A stretch of DNA of 64,000 nucleotides from Apostichopus japonicus. Taxonomy: Eukaryota; Echinodermata; Holothuroidea; Aspidochirotida; Stichopodidae. The first letter of the stretch is position 1, and the number at the start of each line of letters is the position of its first letter. The notes under the pieces were generated by a model that was not told the origin of the DNA, did not search any database, and saw only the letters and a list, made by a program, of their open reading frames with translations. A program made the translations under genes and the position numbers. Location of the stretch: the NCBI RefSeq assembly GCF_037975245.1, contig NC_092569.1:26591168-26655167 (forward strand). The letters are read 5' to 3'. Below, piece by piece: positions 24,291 through 39,400 of the stretch.

Positions 24291-25885
24291 TCTTATATCC
24301 TTTACATAACCCAACCGATGTAATCAGTTAACCAACTTCACATAATCATTACCCAACTGATGTAATCATAAACTGTTTACCTATCTTATGTAATTATCTT
24401 TACCAAACTGATGTAATCATAAACTGTTGACCTATCTTACATAATCACCATTATCATATACATGTAATCATACACTGTTTACCTCCCTTCGTAATCATCC
24501 TTACCAAACTGATGTAATCATAAACTGTTTACCAATCTTGTCATCATCTTTACCAAACTGATGTAATCATAAACTGTTTACCTCCATTCCGTAAGCATCC
24601 TTACCAAACTGATGTAATCATAAACTGTTTACCAATCTCATGCAATCATCCTTACCAAACTGATGTAATCATAAACTGTTTACCTCCTTTCTGTATAATC
24701 ATCGTTACCAAACTGATGTAATCATAAACCGTTACCAATCTTATGTCATCATCCTTACCAAACTGATTTAATCATAAACTGTTTACCTCCTTTCTGTATA
24801 ATCATCCTTACCAAACTGATGTAATCATAAACTGTATACCAATCTCATGCAATCATCCTTACCAAACTGATGTAATCATAAACTGTTTACCTCCTTTCTG
24901 TATAATCATTGTTACCAAACTGATGTAATCATAAACTGTTTACCAATCTTATGTAATCATCCTTACCAAACTGATGTAATCATAAACTGTTTACCTCCTT
25001 TCTGTATAATCATCGTTACCAAACTGATGTAATCATAAACTGTTTACCAATCTTATGCAATCATCCTTACCAAACTGATGTAATCATAAACTGTTTACCT
25101 CCTTTCTGTATAATCATCGTTACCAAACTGATGTACTCATAAACTGTTTACCAATCTTATGTAATCATCCTTACCAAACTGATGTAATCATAATCTGTTT
25201 ACCTCCTTTCTGTATAATCATCCTCACCAAACTGATGTAATCATAAACTGTTTACCAAGCTTATGTAATCATCTTTACCAAACTGATGTAATCATAAACT
25301 GTTTACCTCCATTTCGTAATCATCCTTACCCAACTGATGTAATCATAAACTGTTTACCATTCCTATGTAATCATCTTTATCAAACTGATGTAATCATAAA
25401 ATGTTTACAAATCTTACGTTATCATCCTTACCAAACTGATGTAATCATAAACTGTTTACCAATCTTTGGTAATCATCCTTACCAAACTGATGTAATCATA
25501 AAGTGTTTACCAATCTTATGTAATCATCCTTACTAAACTGATATAATCATAAACTGTTTACCAATCTTTTGTAATCATCCTTACTAAACTGATATAATCA
25601 TTAACTGTTTACCAATCTTATGTAATCATCGTTACCGACCTGATGAAATCATTAACTGTTTACATCCCTTCCGTTAGCATCGTTACCAAACTGACGTAAT
25701 CCTAAAGTGTTTACCAATTTTATGTAATCATCCTTACCAATCAGATGTAATCATACAGTTTACCAATCTTACATAATCACCATTATCATAGACATGTAAT
25801 CATACACTGTTTACCTCCCTACGTAATCATCCTTACCAAACTGATGTAATCATACACAGTTTACCAATCTTATGAAGTACCTAAA
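24290..25885. repeat. Minisatellite of about 51-53 bp with two-unit higher-order pattern
   Basis: About thirty units share the core accaaactgatgtaatcat followed by aaactgttta. In the middle of the array two variants alternate: one continues cctcctttctgtataatcat and the other ccaatcttatgtaatcat. This gives a dimer of about 104 bases. The edges (24290-24500 and after 25370) are more diverged, as expected when the centre is homogenised by unequal exchange. Confidence 0.95.
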
Positions 25886-27160
25886 GAAGCCCTAATAATC
25901 ATTGCCTGCTTACCGTGTTTACACAAATTAACTTTGAACTAATCTCAACATCACCTAAACGGATGGTTACCATAAATTCATTTTCATTGAGCTAATCTCA
26001 ACATGACCTAAGCCGATGGTTACAATGAATGCATTATCATTCCTACCCATCCAGTTTGACTAGTTCACAATTAATAGGTTACTTCTCAATGGGGTTCTCC
26101 AGCCATCCCCCAGATCCAGCAGAGTGTGCTGTCACAAGATCTTACCTAGTTTCGTTAACCTGACAAGCTGCAGTCTCAGACTGTATATCACATCGGTACT
26201 GTGAGCTGATCACTAATATATATACAACTTCTTTTCTAATTATTGAAGTAGACAGGTTTTTGAAACATATTTTCGAAGTAAGTAGTCAAACTAAATGTTT
26301 CAAACACCTTAATTTGTACATTTAAAATCCTTTTTTTTTAAACCTTGAACTAGTCAATTACCAAGCATGTGTGTATCCAAGCTTATCTGGCGAGTGCGAA
26401 CGTGATACCTTGATTCAGGAATAATATCACAGTCCCCTTTGTCAAAATGCAAGAGAGCCCCTTCCTCTGCTGGAAAGTCTCTACCAATCAATTCTCAATA
26501 AAAAGCCAACATCAATATGTACATAGTAATTCAAATGGAATACAGAAAATCAAGATAATAAGTAAAGTCTGTGTAAAAAAGTGTTATGTAATCTAATGTT
26601 TGGGTAAACTATGCATAAAGGCTAGGAAAATATATACTTTTTTTTGGTGAGAAATGCATGTTGAGAATTCCAATAGGCTATGCCATCCATACCATGACGT
26701 GATATGTGTAACTACTCTTATTGAGAACACGTATCTGAACTTATACCTGTGCACACAATATATATTCAGGACTGACAACAATACGTGTGTGTCTGCATTT
26801 GTTTTGTATTCTGACTGACTAGGGCTTAAACAAAGAAATTGCGAGTCCTCAGACGGAAAGAATCACCAGGTCCTCAGACAAGTTCTTATTGTTAATGGAT
26901 ATTGTTAAGATTAGGTAGGGTACATGGACTTGAAGAGTGTAAAAAACAATTGGGTCCTCAGTCTGAATGTAAAACAGGGCTGGCTGGTCTGTGTCTGTTT
27001 AAGATATTTTGGGAAGGCTGTGTACATGGAGGGGGGGGGGGGATGAAATTTTGGTTATCTGTAACATTTCTGTTTGCTGATATGGATGATATATTAGCTG
27101 AACTCCAGTGTCTTTGATAGTTTTGATCCTCTTATCAAGTACTTCGTGGAAATAACCCAA
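25886..27160. other. Downstream flank of the FReD gene
   Basis: No gene is recognised. The stretch should include the 3' untranslated region of the FReD gene just below 27161. I find no clear AATAAA on the minus strand close to the stop codon. Confidence 0.35.
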
Positions 27161-27429
27161 TTAGACAGGTCTTATCTTCATTTCTGTGTATTTGATGTGA
27201 TATTGACCCCCAGGTAGATCATACCAGTGTATGCTTAATTCTTCATCATCTGCTGCCATATAGTTACCATTGAGGTTAGAAAGTGCACAGTTCGTGTACC
27301 ACCAGGCTCCATGGGATTTAACAGCACAGTGAGTGGTGCCTGATTTATCATTGTCCCTGTCGACGGTACTGAAGGTAGAGTTAAGATGAGTACTCAAAGC
27401 ATAACCACCACGGGCACCTCCATCTGTGT
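27161..27429 (-). CDS. FReD exon C and stop codon
   Basis: A 269-nt coding exon with acceptor aattcacag and stop TAA at 27163-27161. It contains FSTVDRDND (the family's calcium-binding loop region), the disulphide pair in CAVKSHGAWWYTNC, LNGNY and the closing EMKIRPV. All residues that normally define a folded FReD C-lobe are present. Confidence 0.94.
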
Positions 27430-30400
27430 CTGTGAATTAAACAAGTAAAGATATTCCCTTAGACTACAATCCATCACAATTAAGGGACCTATCACAGTAT
27501 AGAAACATTAAACAATTAGTAAATATGATTGGATGTATGTTGCATCTGTAGAGTGATATCTCTACATATCACTACACAACAGAACATTTGTGCTTAATCT
27601 CTGTGACAGTCTGCATCACATATCACTGTTGTATTTGAGTTATGTTATATATCAGCATATCACTATTAGGAAGTTGTGCTTGTCTTTGTGTGATGTCTTA
27701 GCATATCACTGTCTGTCATTATGCTTGGTTTATGTGATGTCTTAGCATATCTCTGTCAGTCATTATGCTTGGTTTCTGTGATGTCTTAGCATATCTCTGT
27801 AAGTCATTATGCTTTGTTTCTGTGATTTCTTAGCATATCTCTGTCATTCATTATGCTTGGTTTCTGTGATGTCATAGCATATCACTGTCTGTCGTTATGC
27901 TTGGCTTCTGTGATGTCTTAGCATATCTCTGTAAGTCATTATGCTTTGTTTCTGTGATTTCTTAGCATATCTCTGTCATTCATTATGCTTGGTTTCTGTG
28001 ATGTCATAGCATATCACTGTCTGTCGTTATGCTTTGTTTCTGTGATGTCTTAGCATATAATTGTTAATCCTTGTATGTGATCTATTTGATATATCAGAGC
28101 TCGTTACAACAATAAACTTAATAGTTTTGTTTTAACTCTAATTCTATATTTAAACATATTAATTAACCCAGGAACCATAGTGTAAGTTAATCCAATAACT
28201 GTTAATCCTGCTTCTTAGGACTAGTATAGACCAGCCAAGAGCTATTACCTTACTAATCACATTTTAATTATTACAATGATAGCAAATGATGTCTCACTGA
28301 ATTATCTGGATTTTTATGCCTTGTTAATGTAGCAATGTAACAGGAAGGAATACTCTCAAGCAAATATAATGGTGAGTTGTGGACACCTACTCTGGAGTGA
28401 AGATAGCAGCAGTCATGAGCTGGGTTAATCCAAACTCTGTTCAAGGTTTGCTCCTACAAACTAAGGCAGCAATTAATGGGATCATAGCTGATTGATGCAT
28501 TAGCTGAAATTGAAACGACCATCCCAGCTCCCACCCTTTTTAATTTCAAACAGCTAATGATGCCGCTGTTAAAACAAGTTTCCCCCAAAAGTGTCATATT
28601 TAAACAAATTGGTCATAAAGGGAACAAGTAGCCTACAATAGAGTAATGAATTGAAGGTTTGTTTAGACTTGTAGACTTCACGGCATGGTTCAGGCCCGTT
28701 TTACCTATAATAAGGCTAAAATGATTACCATGCGAAACAAAGAAACATGACATAGACGCTTACTACAGAACTGGACAATTTACCACGTAGAAACAAATTA
28801 TATTGAAAACCAAATAAAAATGTAATCCATATATTCCATCACGGTTATAGCAGGATATTTTCATTCATGCAATAATCTTAAAACCACTTGCCACCATCCC
28901 CATCCATAAAGTAATATACCCTGCCACTCCACCCTCCCACTGCTGCAATAACTGAAAAAAAGTGTCTTTAAAAAATGTCTATCGCCTTGAAAATGTTTGT
29001 TAATGTATTTATGACCTCCGTAAAATTCTTACCACAGCTAAAGTTGCATGCCAATGAACTTCCCTGGTAATCTAGGTCCAGGGGTGACTACTTGGGTTGC
29101 TTAAAACAATGAAGGTCATGCAGCTGGCTTCCCTAAAGAATGAACATAACACAACCAATATACTTACTGAGTATATTATGAAAGAAATAGAACAAGACAT
29201 TTATTAGTACAGTGAAGTTGTATACAACAAACACAGAGAGAAACCTATAGTTTGGACATACCTGCATTTCCACTGTAATTTCCCAGTTTAGACAGTTTGT
29301 AATTGTCACTTTCATCGTTGATCTGGAAAGAGTCAAACTTTGCGTAGTGTGGAGCTCCATCTTTGTTCACAATGTCGATCCGAAGTTGATATTTACCTTG
29401 ATTGGTGAGGTAATACAACTTATCATTTCCCAACCAAAACTCATGGTCCAACTCACCAAAGCCTTCCTTATAGCTGGTCCAGTTACGATAGAAGTCAACG
29501 GAACCATTAACACGACGTTGAAAGACCTGTATATAATGTAAGAACGAAAAGAATAATTTTAATAATTATAAAGAATAAATTTATTTCAATAACATTTTCA
29601 CTGAGAAGTGGACTGTATTCCTTCTATTACATAAGCAAAGGATGACCTCTGAATGAAGCAGTACTTGACAATGTTCCAAACTGAAGTCCTACACTCTCAC
29701 CTGTAATTTACCCTTCTGTCAGTGGCATGGGATTCCCACTTAGTATCTTCAGACTGGTTATTATCCGAAACAGTAGTCGAAAACCTTTGAGACCCACATG
29801 CCAGGATCATCCATGAGGATTGAGCCAGCACCCACCGGACCCCCCCCCCCCCCCGAATAGATGCTCAGAAAGCTAGTTTGGTCTATGGACTTCATGTTTA
29901 GTAAAAGAAACAAAACTTTAGATAAATCTTCTAACGTCTAGAAAAAACCAGCGACCCACCAAAACTGATTTTTGTGACCCACAATTTCATCATCTACTTT
30001 TCAATCAATACTTGGAAGGATTGGTAAAGGTGAGACCCTACCTTAAAATCAGAACGCATTGAAGTTTCCATGAGGTAGTTTGCTGTATATTTAGGGAATC
30101 TAATACATGAAGCCTTTCTTAGGATATCATGCTAACAAGGCCTCAGATTCCACACATTGTTGTATCTTTCACTGACATAAAAGGACCACTACATTAAACT
30201 AAACTAGAATGTGTGTGACGTTGTACCTGAACTGGCTTAAATTGCAAAGTGAATTTCACCTTCTACCATAGTTGATTGTACACACACCAGGACAGAAAAC
30301 TGTTTAACTGATGTATGCGTGTGTAATGTAGATAATTAGACCACTATTGGATATTGTTGCTTTAATATATTAACTCTGTCCCATTACAAATAATAGAATC

Positions 30401-33400
30401 TTATTGTCAAACTTCCACAGTATTCATATGGAAGAGAAACATTCTGAAAGATTTTGGGCTCAGCTCTGGTTTTTATTGAAATGTCCAATTCCTCATTTCC
30501 CCCTTGATGATTACTTCAATAAATCTAAAATGACCTCATTATCTGAGAGAAAGAGCCTACTATTGTGACAGGCAGATTAATTTTGTAATAAAACTCTAAA
30601 TTTATATCAAGTGAGCAACACATCAACTCTGAAATTCCCCAATTTATAGATACTGTAATCAAACACTGCAATAACCACAAATGGACTGACACTGTAGGTT
30701 CAAAATTATTAAAGAAAATTAAGATTCAAAGGAAGATGCAAAGACCAATGGGAAGAATATCAATGTACTGCTACTATCTGCATGGTTTCATTAGAGTAAC
30801 CATAAGTTTATTGAGTTGGAACTTGTTTCTAATTCCAGAGGATGCTGAAAGGCTTTTTTTTGTTTGTGGCAAATTCACTGCCATTGCAAATGTATAGGTA
30901 GGAACAGAACCCATCACCCTTGCGTGACAAACGAATGAGAATGTGTGTATATTGTACAGAGCACACCTCTGGTGCTTAGAATCTGACAATATGCACAGAA
31001 TTACTACATTTTGAGGCAAACGTATAGCCGTATTTATGAAACATAGGATATCATACTAATGAAAGTGTATCCTCCTCTGTCAGTCATATTATACATATAC
31101 AATATATCGTCTATACTATAGGATGTCATAATAGACTTACCGTCCATCCTCCTCCGTCAGTCATTTTATACATATACAATGTATCGTCTACACTATAGGA
31201 TGTCATACTAGACTCACCGTCCATCCTTCTCCATCAGTCATATTATACATATACTGTACAATATATCATCTATACTATAGGATGTCATACTAGACTCACC
31301 GTCCATCCTTCTCCATCAGTCATATTATACATATACTGTACAATATATCATCTATACTATAGGATGTCATACTAGACTTACCGTCCATCCTTTTCCATCA
31401 GTCATATTATACATATACAATATATCGTCTATACTATAGGATGTAATACTAGACTTACCGTCCATCCTCCTCCGTCAGTCATATTACAGAAGACTTCAAA
31501 GGGTGGTCCATTCCAGTTAGTTGGTTTGATGGTGTATGTGCTAGTTTTATTACAACTAGCATTGAACCAATCCAGGCAATTGGTCATCTGACAAAAATGA
31601 CAAAAATGAAACATAGAAAGTACCGAGATAACTTAATGATCACATACAAAGGTACCTGTCATGTAGCAAATTTACATAAATTTGTTTTATGGTACTATCA
31701 GCCCAGCCAAGAATAGAAACTCCCTGTGGTGATTGAACCCATTCAGCTCAATTTATCTCAAAACATTATTAAATAATTTTCACAATGAAATAATTTATTT
31801 TAGTGTTCACAATTGTGCAACAGTCTTGCAGGCTCCGATTTCGTCTCTAATTAAATAAATTTGGTTCCTGCTATCCATCTGCATACTTGTATTATGTACA
31901 CTAATTTGACTATATAAATTACAGAGCAATTTGCTTTGTGATACGTACCAGCTAAATTATTAACTGCAATCAGTAAGACCATTATGACAACAGAGAATAA
32001 TTTATCAGATATCACATCGCAATATATGTTTTTCAAAATGGGCAATTCGCTACACAAGTGTAGCCATGTATAGCAGTGTTTGCACACAGGAACCATAATA
32101 ACTTCATGAGAGAAAGTTCAGAGCATTCAACACTGAGCTATGTACAAAAAATGTGAACACTAATTTCATAGAAAGAACAATGACAATATGTTGAGCATGG
32201 ACGAGAACCAGGACGACGACAATTGTCATTTCATTGTACGCTTAAAATTAAATGTGCATTTAACCAGATCCTTGGAGTATGAGATTGTTCCATGGTTTAC
32301 AAGTTTGACAATTATTTGTACTTTTATTAGAGTTTTAAAATAGCTAACGAAAACCTACATGCTGAATAAGGAAGGACAATTATGTCACATGGGAAGGTGG
32401 AAGTACCTCATCCTATAATGTACACTCCATGAACAGACATTTTGTTTGGGGTAATTCGGGCAATAAGGAAACATTTATGCATGGATACTTTGTGTCGAAT
32501 TCCTTGCAAATCTCTGACGATTCTAAGCTATTACAAACCAAATGTTCTTATTGTTCCTACTGATAGTGTTAATGTTGCAAAGATTCATGTAATGTACTTT
32601 AAATGCAAATCACAACATCAATCCTTCTCTCCTAAAAAGAGTAACAATTAACATCATAACCAAATAGTCTCATGGGTACCATTACCTTTGGATGACAATG
32701 AAGAAAAATATCCCAATTTCAGGTTATTACTGCAGTATTCCAAGCTTATTTCATTGCTATAGAACTGTAAGATCTCTATTCAACACTGGAAGTGATCATT
32801 TACAGCCAACATACAGTATTGTACAGCAAAGCAAAATCATAATTGCTCAGATCATCATCAAAATTCTAATCTAAAATCTTTCTCTCCAAACATAATATTC
32901 TCTTACATCGAATTGTATGTAAGTATGTAATTCTCACCACAATAGAAGGATCATCACGAGGACAATTAACACCAGTGGTGGTTTGCTTTGGGGTGGTCTC
33001 CTTTGGGGTGGTCTCCACTGATTCGCTGGCTATTGTTAAAACAAGAAAACCAAAAACAAATATCTCGTTTTGCTGACTCTTTACATCAGGTACAATAATT
33101 TAGTGATATACAATCATGCTGTACTATCTAAGTGTGCTCAAATTCGAAGTACTTCAGACAGATCCTTTTAGAGATCAGTTCTGATAAATACATACGTCTC
33201 ATGGCTTGTCTACCGTGCCAGCGTATTGACAAATTCTACCAACAATTCCAAGTATTATGGTGTAATACGGTAAACTAGGGATGGTTAGGGCATAACTGTT
33301 CTTTGATAGGCTAGCTTTGATGAAGCTCTCGCTGATTTTGCTATACTTCAGCTGTGTGATTTTCATTGAGGGTTTGACCACATTTCCCAAGAAATAGAGA

Positions 33401-36400
33401 GAATTATACTTGCAAAGGTCGGGAGACTCTAACTGCTCGAAACAAGGAAAAAATTCCCTTACTTACGGCATGTGTTGAAGTTTACGGTATGGTTCCCCTG
33501 AACAGGTGCAATAACCCACGAAAGTGTCTGAAGATACAAAACTGATGTTTACTCGATCAATGGCAATTTTGGCGGTTTCGGCTTTGTAGATTATAATTGG
33601 GATTGAAAAAGTGGTTACAATTTGACTAACGAGGACAGCGACTACAGTGTCTATCACTGCAACTACATATTTATAACACAGTAGCTAGGCGACATAAGGG
33701 AACACAGGGAGTTAATTACCGTACACCAACAAAACAAGCGGCCAATCTACTGTCTTTGCGTGAAGTTAGGGTGGTATGGTGATTAAAGTGAACCAATGCA
33801 TAGCTCTCTGTATCTATAATATTATAGGTCCAACAATACAGGTTAACTATATAGTTTACAATTTGGCAATGGTCGCAAAGAAAGAAGCTCAAGTACACTT
33901 GTAAGCATGAATCCTTCCTTCTTCCCTTGCATACCTAACATCTACATTTACTGTACCTTCCCTGACAGTCGAGCCAGATGCATCACCACTAGTAGTTTGC
34001 ATTGGTGTGGTGTCCCCAGGTTTGCTTGCGTACAGATTGGTTGCTATCAGTTGGTGAAAATAAATGTGAAAGGAAATAAAATACTGATTAAGAGCTTTCA
34101 AACCTGTTATTGGAAAGGTTTGAAAGAGAAGGTTTGTGGCCTGTTGGATAATGACATGAAAGTTATCTACATACCAGTACAGCTGTCTAGACATTGAACA
34201 GTTTTAACCAATGCAAAGTTATAAATGGAGAAATTAGTTTGAATGACACAAGTGACCTAACTTAACGAGGACGTCTTCACTCATCATTACATAATGTAGT
34301 TCAAATGTGCAGGGGTCAGTTGAGAGACAATATGATTCTTAACCACTATTGGTTCATAACAGCTGAGTTGGGTCAAGTCACGTACGTCTTTCAGTCAGTC
34401 GGGTCACGTCGGTCAGTGTGGTCATTGTCGGTCAGTCGGGTCACTTCAGTTAGTCGGGGCAGTGAGCAGCTAGCTTAACTCCTTATAGACAATTTTCCTG
34501 TCATATCATTGTCCCTTGGGGAAACTATTTACACATTGTAATTACTTAAAATCTGTTCATTTTTGTCAATAGGGACCCCAGTATTGACAGATAGGTATTG
34601 AAATGAGGTTTTAATTTTTATAATTTTTTCTTTAAAATTAAGCTAATTAGATATGTAAATATGCAAATGAGGTTATGATACAAACACTACTTTTTTGCCC
34701 ATTTGAAATTATTTTGATGAAATCTGCTGGACTTTTGATAGTTTAATGAGTTCAAGACATGTTATTTTATAAGTATAATATAATTTGATGTTTGAATGTG
34801 AGGAATATGACTGATTTTTCCCCCTCTACTTGACCTGTATGTATTATGTAATACAATGTTAATCAAGCGTAACGGCAAGTCATATATACCTATTGCGCTA
34901 CGACAGTACATGCGTACACAATACATAGTACATACAGTGTGCAACAGTGCGGCTTACCATATCATGATTTCATCGTCAGAATGTTCTTCCTCCAACGGCT
35001 GGATGGTCAAATTGCCCATAAAAAGAAGGTCTAACGCCTTTTAGAAGTATTTAGCCATGATAATATGTGCTAAATAGTTACCGTTTCAATTACGTGAGTG
35101 ATTGCATTGACCCTAACTACACGACCGGTGTGAAGTTAGATACTTATTCCCCGTTCCTCGTTCGATATTCGCGAATGAGTAACTGAGCTACCTATTCAGT
35201 TACGTATTCGACAATGGTACAAAAGCTTCTTACAAGATGTTCAACATTTGGTCGTGGAAAGAGGTTTTATCAATGGCCCATGGTCATATGAACTCTAACG
35301 ACTATGTGGAAGGGTACCATAATGCATCTTGCCCGGTCCAAATAGTTCTTGACCAACTAAAATGACCACTACTTCATGAGTTCTTAAATTAATGTAACTG
35401 GACCAGAAAAAAATCACTTTAGGCCCTAATCAAGACTAGCACGCCTTGGACCACCTTACCAATGGGTCATATGAATTTTTAACACATTGTAGAAGGATAC
35501 CATAATGCGTCTTGCCCGGTCCAAAGCGTGCTTGACCAATTAAACTGACCATTAAATCAACATTTTTTTAAATAAATGTAACGGGAACTGAAATAAAAAC
35601 ATTTGGGCCCTAATCAAAACCAACACGCCTTGGACCACCTAACCAATGGATAATATTAACTCTAAGGACATTGTAGATAAGTACCATAATGTGTCTTGCC
35701 CGGTCCAAAGAGTGCTTGACCAATTAAACTGACCATTAAATCATTACTTCTTAAATGAGGGAAACGGGACCACGAAAAAGCTTTGGGCCCTAATCCATGC
35801 AGCACGCTTTGGACCACCTAACCAATGGGTAACATGTACTCTAAGGACATTGTACAAGAGTACCATAATGCGTCTTGCCCGGTCCAAAGAGTGCTTGACC
35901 AATTAAACTGACCATTAAATCATTACTTCATCATCTAGTGTAACCGGACCACGAAAAAGCTTTGGGCCCTAATCCATGCAGCACGCCTTAGATCACCAAA
36001 CCAATGGTTAACATGAACTCTAAGGACATTGTAGAAGAGTACCATAATGCGTCTTGCCCGGTCCAAAGCGTGCTTGACCAATTTAAATGACCACTAAATC
36101 ATTACTTCTTTAATGAGTGTAACGGGACCACGAAAAAGCTTTGGGCCCTAATCCATGCAGCACGCTTTGGACCACCTAACCAATGGGTATCATGTACTCT
36201 AAGGACATTGTAGAAGAGTACCATAATGCGTCTTGCCCGGTCCAAAGAGTGCTTGACCAATTTAAATGACCACTAAATCATTACTTCTTCAATGAGTGAA
36301 ACGGGACCACGAAAAAGCTTTGGGCCCTAATCCATGCAGCACGCTTTGGACCACCTAACCAATGGGAAACATGAACTATAAGGACATTGTAGAAGAGTAC

Positions 36401-39400
36401 CATAATGCGTCTTGCCCGGTCCAAAGAGTGCTTGACCAATTTAAATGACCAATCAATAATTACTTCTTTAATGAGTGTGACGGGACCACAAAAAAGCTTT
36501 AGGCCCTAATCCATGCAGCACGCTTTGGACCACCTAACCAATGGGTAACATGTACTCTAAGGACATTGTACAAGAGTACCATAATGCGTCTTGCCCGGTC
36601 CAAAGCGTGCTTGACCAATTAAACTGACCATTAAATCATTACTTCATCATCGAGTGTAACGGGACCACGAAAAAGCTTTGGGCCCTAATCCATGCAGCAC
36701 GCCTTGGACCACCTAACCAATGGGTAACATGTACTCTAAGGACATTGTAGAAGAGTACCATAATGCGTCTTGCCCGGTCCAAAGAGTGCTTGACCAATTT
36801 AAATGACCACTAAAGCATTACTTCTTTAATGAGTGTAACGGGACCACGAAAAAGCTTTGGGCCCTAATCCATGCAGCACGCTTTGGACCACCTAACCAAT
36901 CGGTAACATGTACTCTAAGGACATTGTAGAAGAGTACCATAATGCGTCTTGCCCGGTCCAAAGAGTGCTTGACCAATTTAAATGACCAACCAATCATTAC
37001 TACATCATCGAGTGTAACGGGACCACGAAAAAGCTTTGGGCCCTAATCCATGCAGCACGCCTTGGACCACCTAACCAATGGGTAACATGTACTCTAAGGA
37101 CATTGTAGAAGAGTACCATAATGCGTCTTGCCCGGTCCAAAGAGTGCTTGACCAATTTAAATGACCACTAAAGCATTACTTCTTTAATGAGTGTAACGGG
37201 ACCACGAAAAAGCTTTGGGCCCTAATCCATGCAGCACGCTTTGGACCACCTAACCAATCGGTAACATGTACTCTAAGGACATTGTAGAAGAGTACCATAA
37301 TGCGTCTTGCCCGGTCCAAAGAGTGCTTGACCAATTTAAATGACCAATCAATCATTACTACATCATCGAGTGTAACGGGACCACGAAAAAGCTTTGGGCC
37401 CCAATCAAGACCAGCACGCATTGGACCACCTAACCAATAGGTCACAGGAAGTCCAAGAACATTGTAGAACGGTACCATGATGCGTCTTGCCCGGTCCAAA
37501 GAGTGCTTGACCAATTTAAATGACCACTAAATCATTACTTGATGAATGTTAATGGACCTGCAAATATGTTTAGGCCCTTGTGAAGACCAGCACGCCTCGG
37601 ACCACCCAACCAATTGGTCTTATGAATTCTAAGGACATTGTTGAAGAGTTCCATAATGCGTCTTATCCGGTCCAAAGAGTATTTGACCAATACAAACGAC
37701 TAATGCACAATCATTATCCAGTAGATTCATTAATATCTTCTTTTTTGAATTTCAACTCTACGTCTGTACCAGTGTGGTGATACAAAACAAAAGCAACACC
37801 TTTGGCTCGCAAGTTTAATGCTTATTGGTGCTTTACAATCATCAGCATACAAAGTTTCCTTCCCATTCCGGAGAAACACACGCGCACTCTTCTTTTTTTT
37901 TGGGGGGGGGGGGAGGGCCTTAGCGCAACTACATTTTCAGAATGAAGTGATTTCTGTAGACTGGCAACGAACTGAAAACGTTTTTGTTTTAATTATTCGT
38001 TTATAGAACTTAATTTTATTTCTTTTATTCATTTCACCCGTCAACCCTTCACATATTTACAGATTTAAAGAACAAAGAAGTGTTCTTGCCTCTCTTCTTG
38101 AAAGTGGTTTTGAACGCTTTAACCCCCTTCGTAGATTCTGAAAGATTCCACTGCTGACCATGGAGCTATAAACAGACAATCAGTCATCTCGGGTCAAGCG
38201 GAGATAAACTGACTTTAATAGTTTATTTAGCAAAATAGTCTTCAAGTGAAATAGGTCTACCCAGACATATATTTTATGCCGAAATCCCTTTCTGATTTAT
38301 TTATGATCTCCATTAGCCATAGTTGGTAATGAACCATCCAAGTTACCCTATAGTGCCATTCTATGCATTTTGATTTTATCGTGTTCCCATGCATGTGCTT
38401 GTTCTTTCTCTTAGCGATTTTTTCAATAGAAAGTTTCTCTTGGAGTGTAGAAGGCAGATCCACCATAAGAAGTCTCACTGGGTTTATTCCAACTAAACAC
38501 AGACCAGAGTTAGTGTGATTTTTTAGTTGATTTCCTTTCATTCAGTTCTACCTAATTATTAATTATAACGTCCATAATCTAGCCAGGGACGTCGCTAGAG
38601 GGGGGTGTGGGGTGTCTCATCCCCCCCAAACTTGGTAAAACTGACGAAAGTTGGAAAATTTTTGTGCGACAGTCGAATATTTCCGACTGGCGCACTCGAA
38701 TTTTCAAATATTCTTGTAGTGACCTAAAATTTTCGGTCAAAATTGACCTTCAATCAGTCATATTTGCTACGATTTCCTTGTCACAATGAGAAATTGTATG
38801 TCGCGATCTTTATACTCCACCATACAAAACTTCGTATGATTTTGAATACTCTAAAAAAAATGCCTAATAGAACTTCTGCACAACATATACTATTAATACG
38901 CTCAATGCTAATCTACGGAAGCTTAAAAATGCCATCAACATAAGAAAAACTTTGCCCTATAAGGTGAAATTTTTCTGTAAATTGTTTAGATAACAAGATA
39001 AAATGTTATCAAAAAACAGAAAAATGTTGCATTGCTTACTTGCTTTAAATGAGTAATTGAACAATTTTGTGAAAAATGTTTAATTGAAAACTAATCAAAT
39101 CTCGTCAATTAGTCATTTTTTGCTGCAAAATGTTCATTTGTTTACTTCATTCCATAAGAACAATTGAAAAACTTTTCTGAGAAATGTTTAATTGACAACG
39201 TATCTTATCTCGTCAATTGGACATTTTTGGCAAAATGTTCAATTGTTCACTTCATTCCAATTGAGCAATTGAAAAAATTTCTGCAAAATGTTTAATTGAC
39301 AACTTATCGTATAACGTCAACTCAACATTTTTCTGCAAAATGTTTAATTGTTCACATCATTCCAAATGCTCAGTTGGAATGAAGTGAACAATGTTTTTTT

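Larger units (their letters stand above)
31588..35114. other. FReD gene introns around linker exons 2 and 3
   Basis: Apart from linkers 2 and 3 I see no feature, only AT-rich sequence and a short run of imperfect gtcggtcagt repeats near 34390-34460. Confidence 0.4.

Noticed and set aside
24290-25885. Regular repeats with spacers, suggestive of a CRISPR array
   Set aside because: The spacing segments are themselves two recurring variants, not unique spacers, and the genome is eukaryotic. It is a minisatellite.
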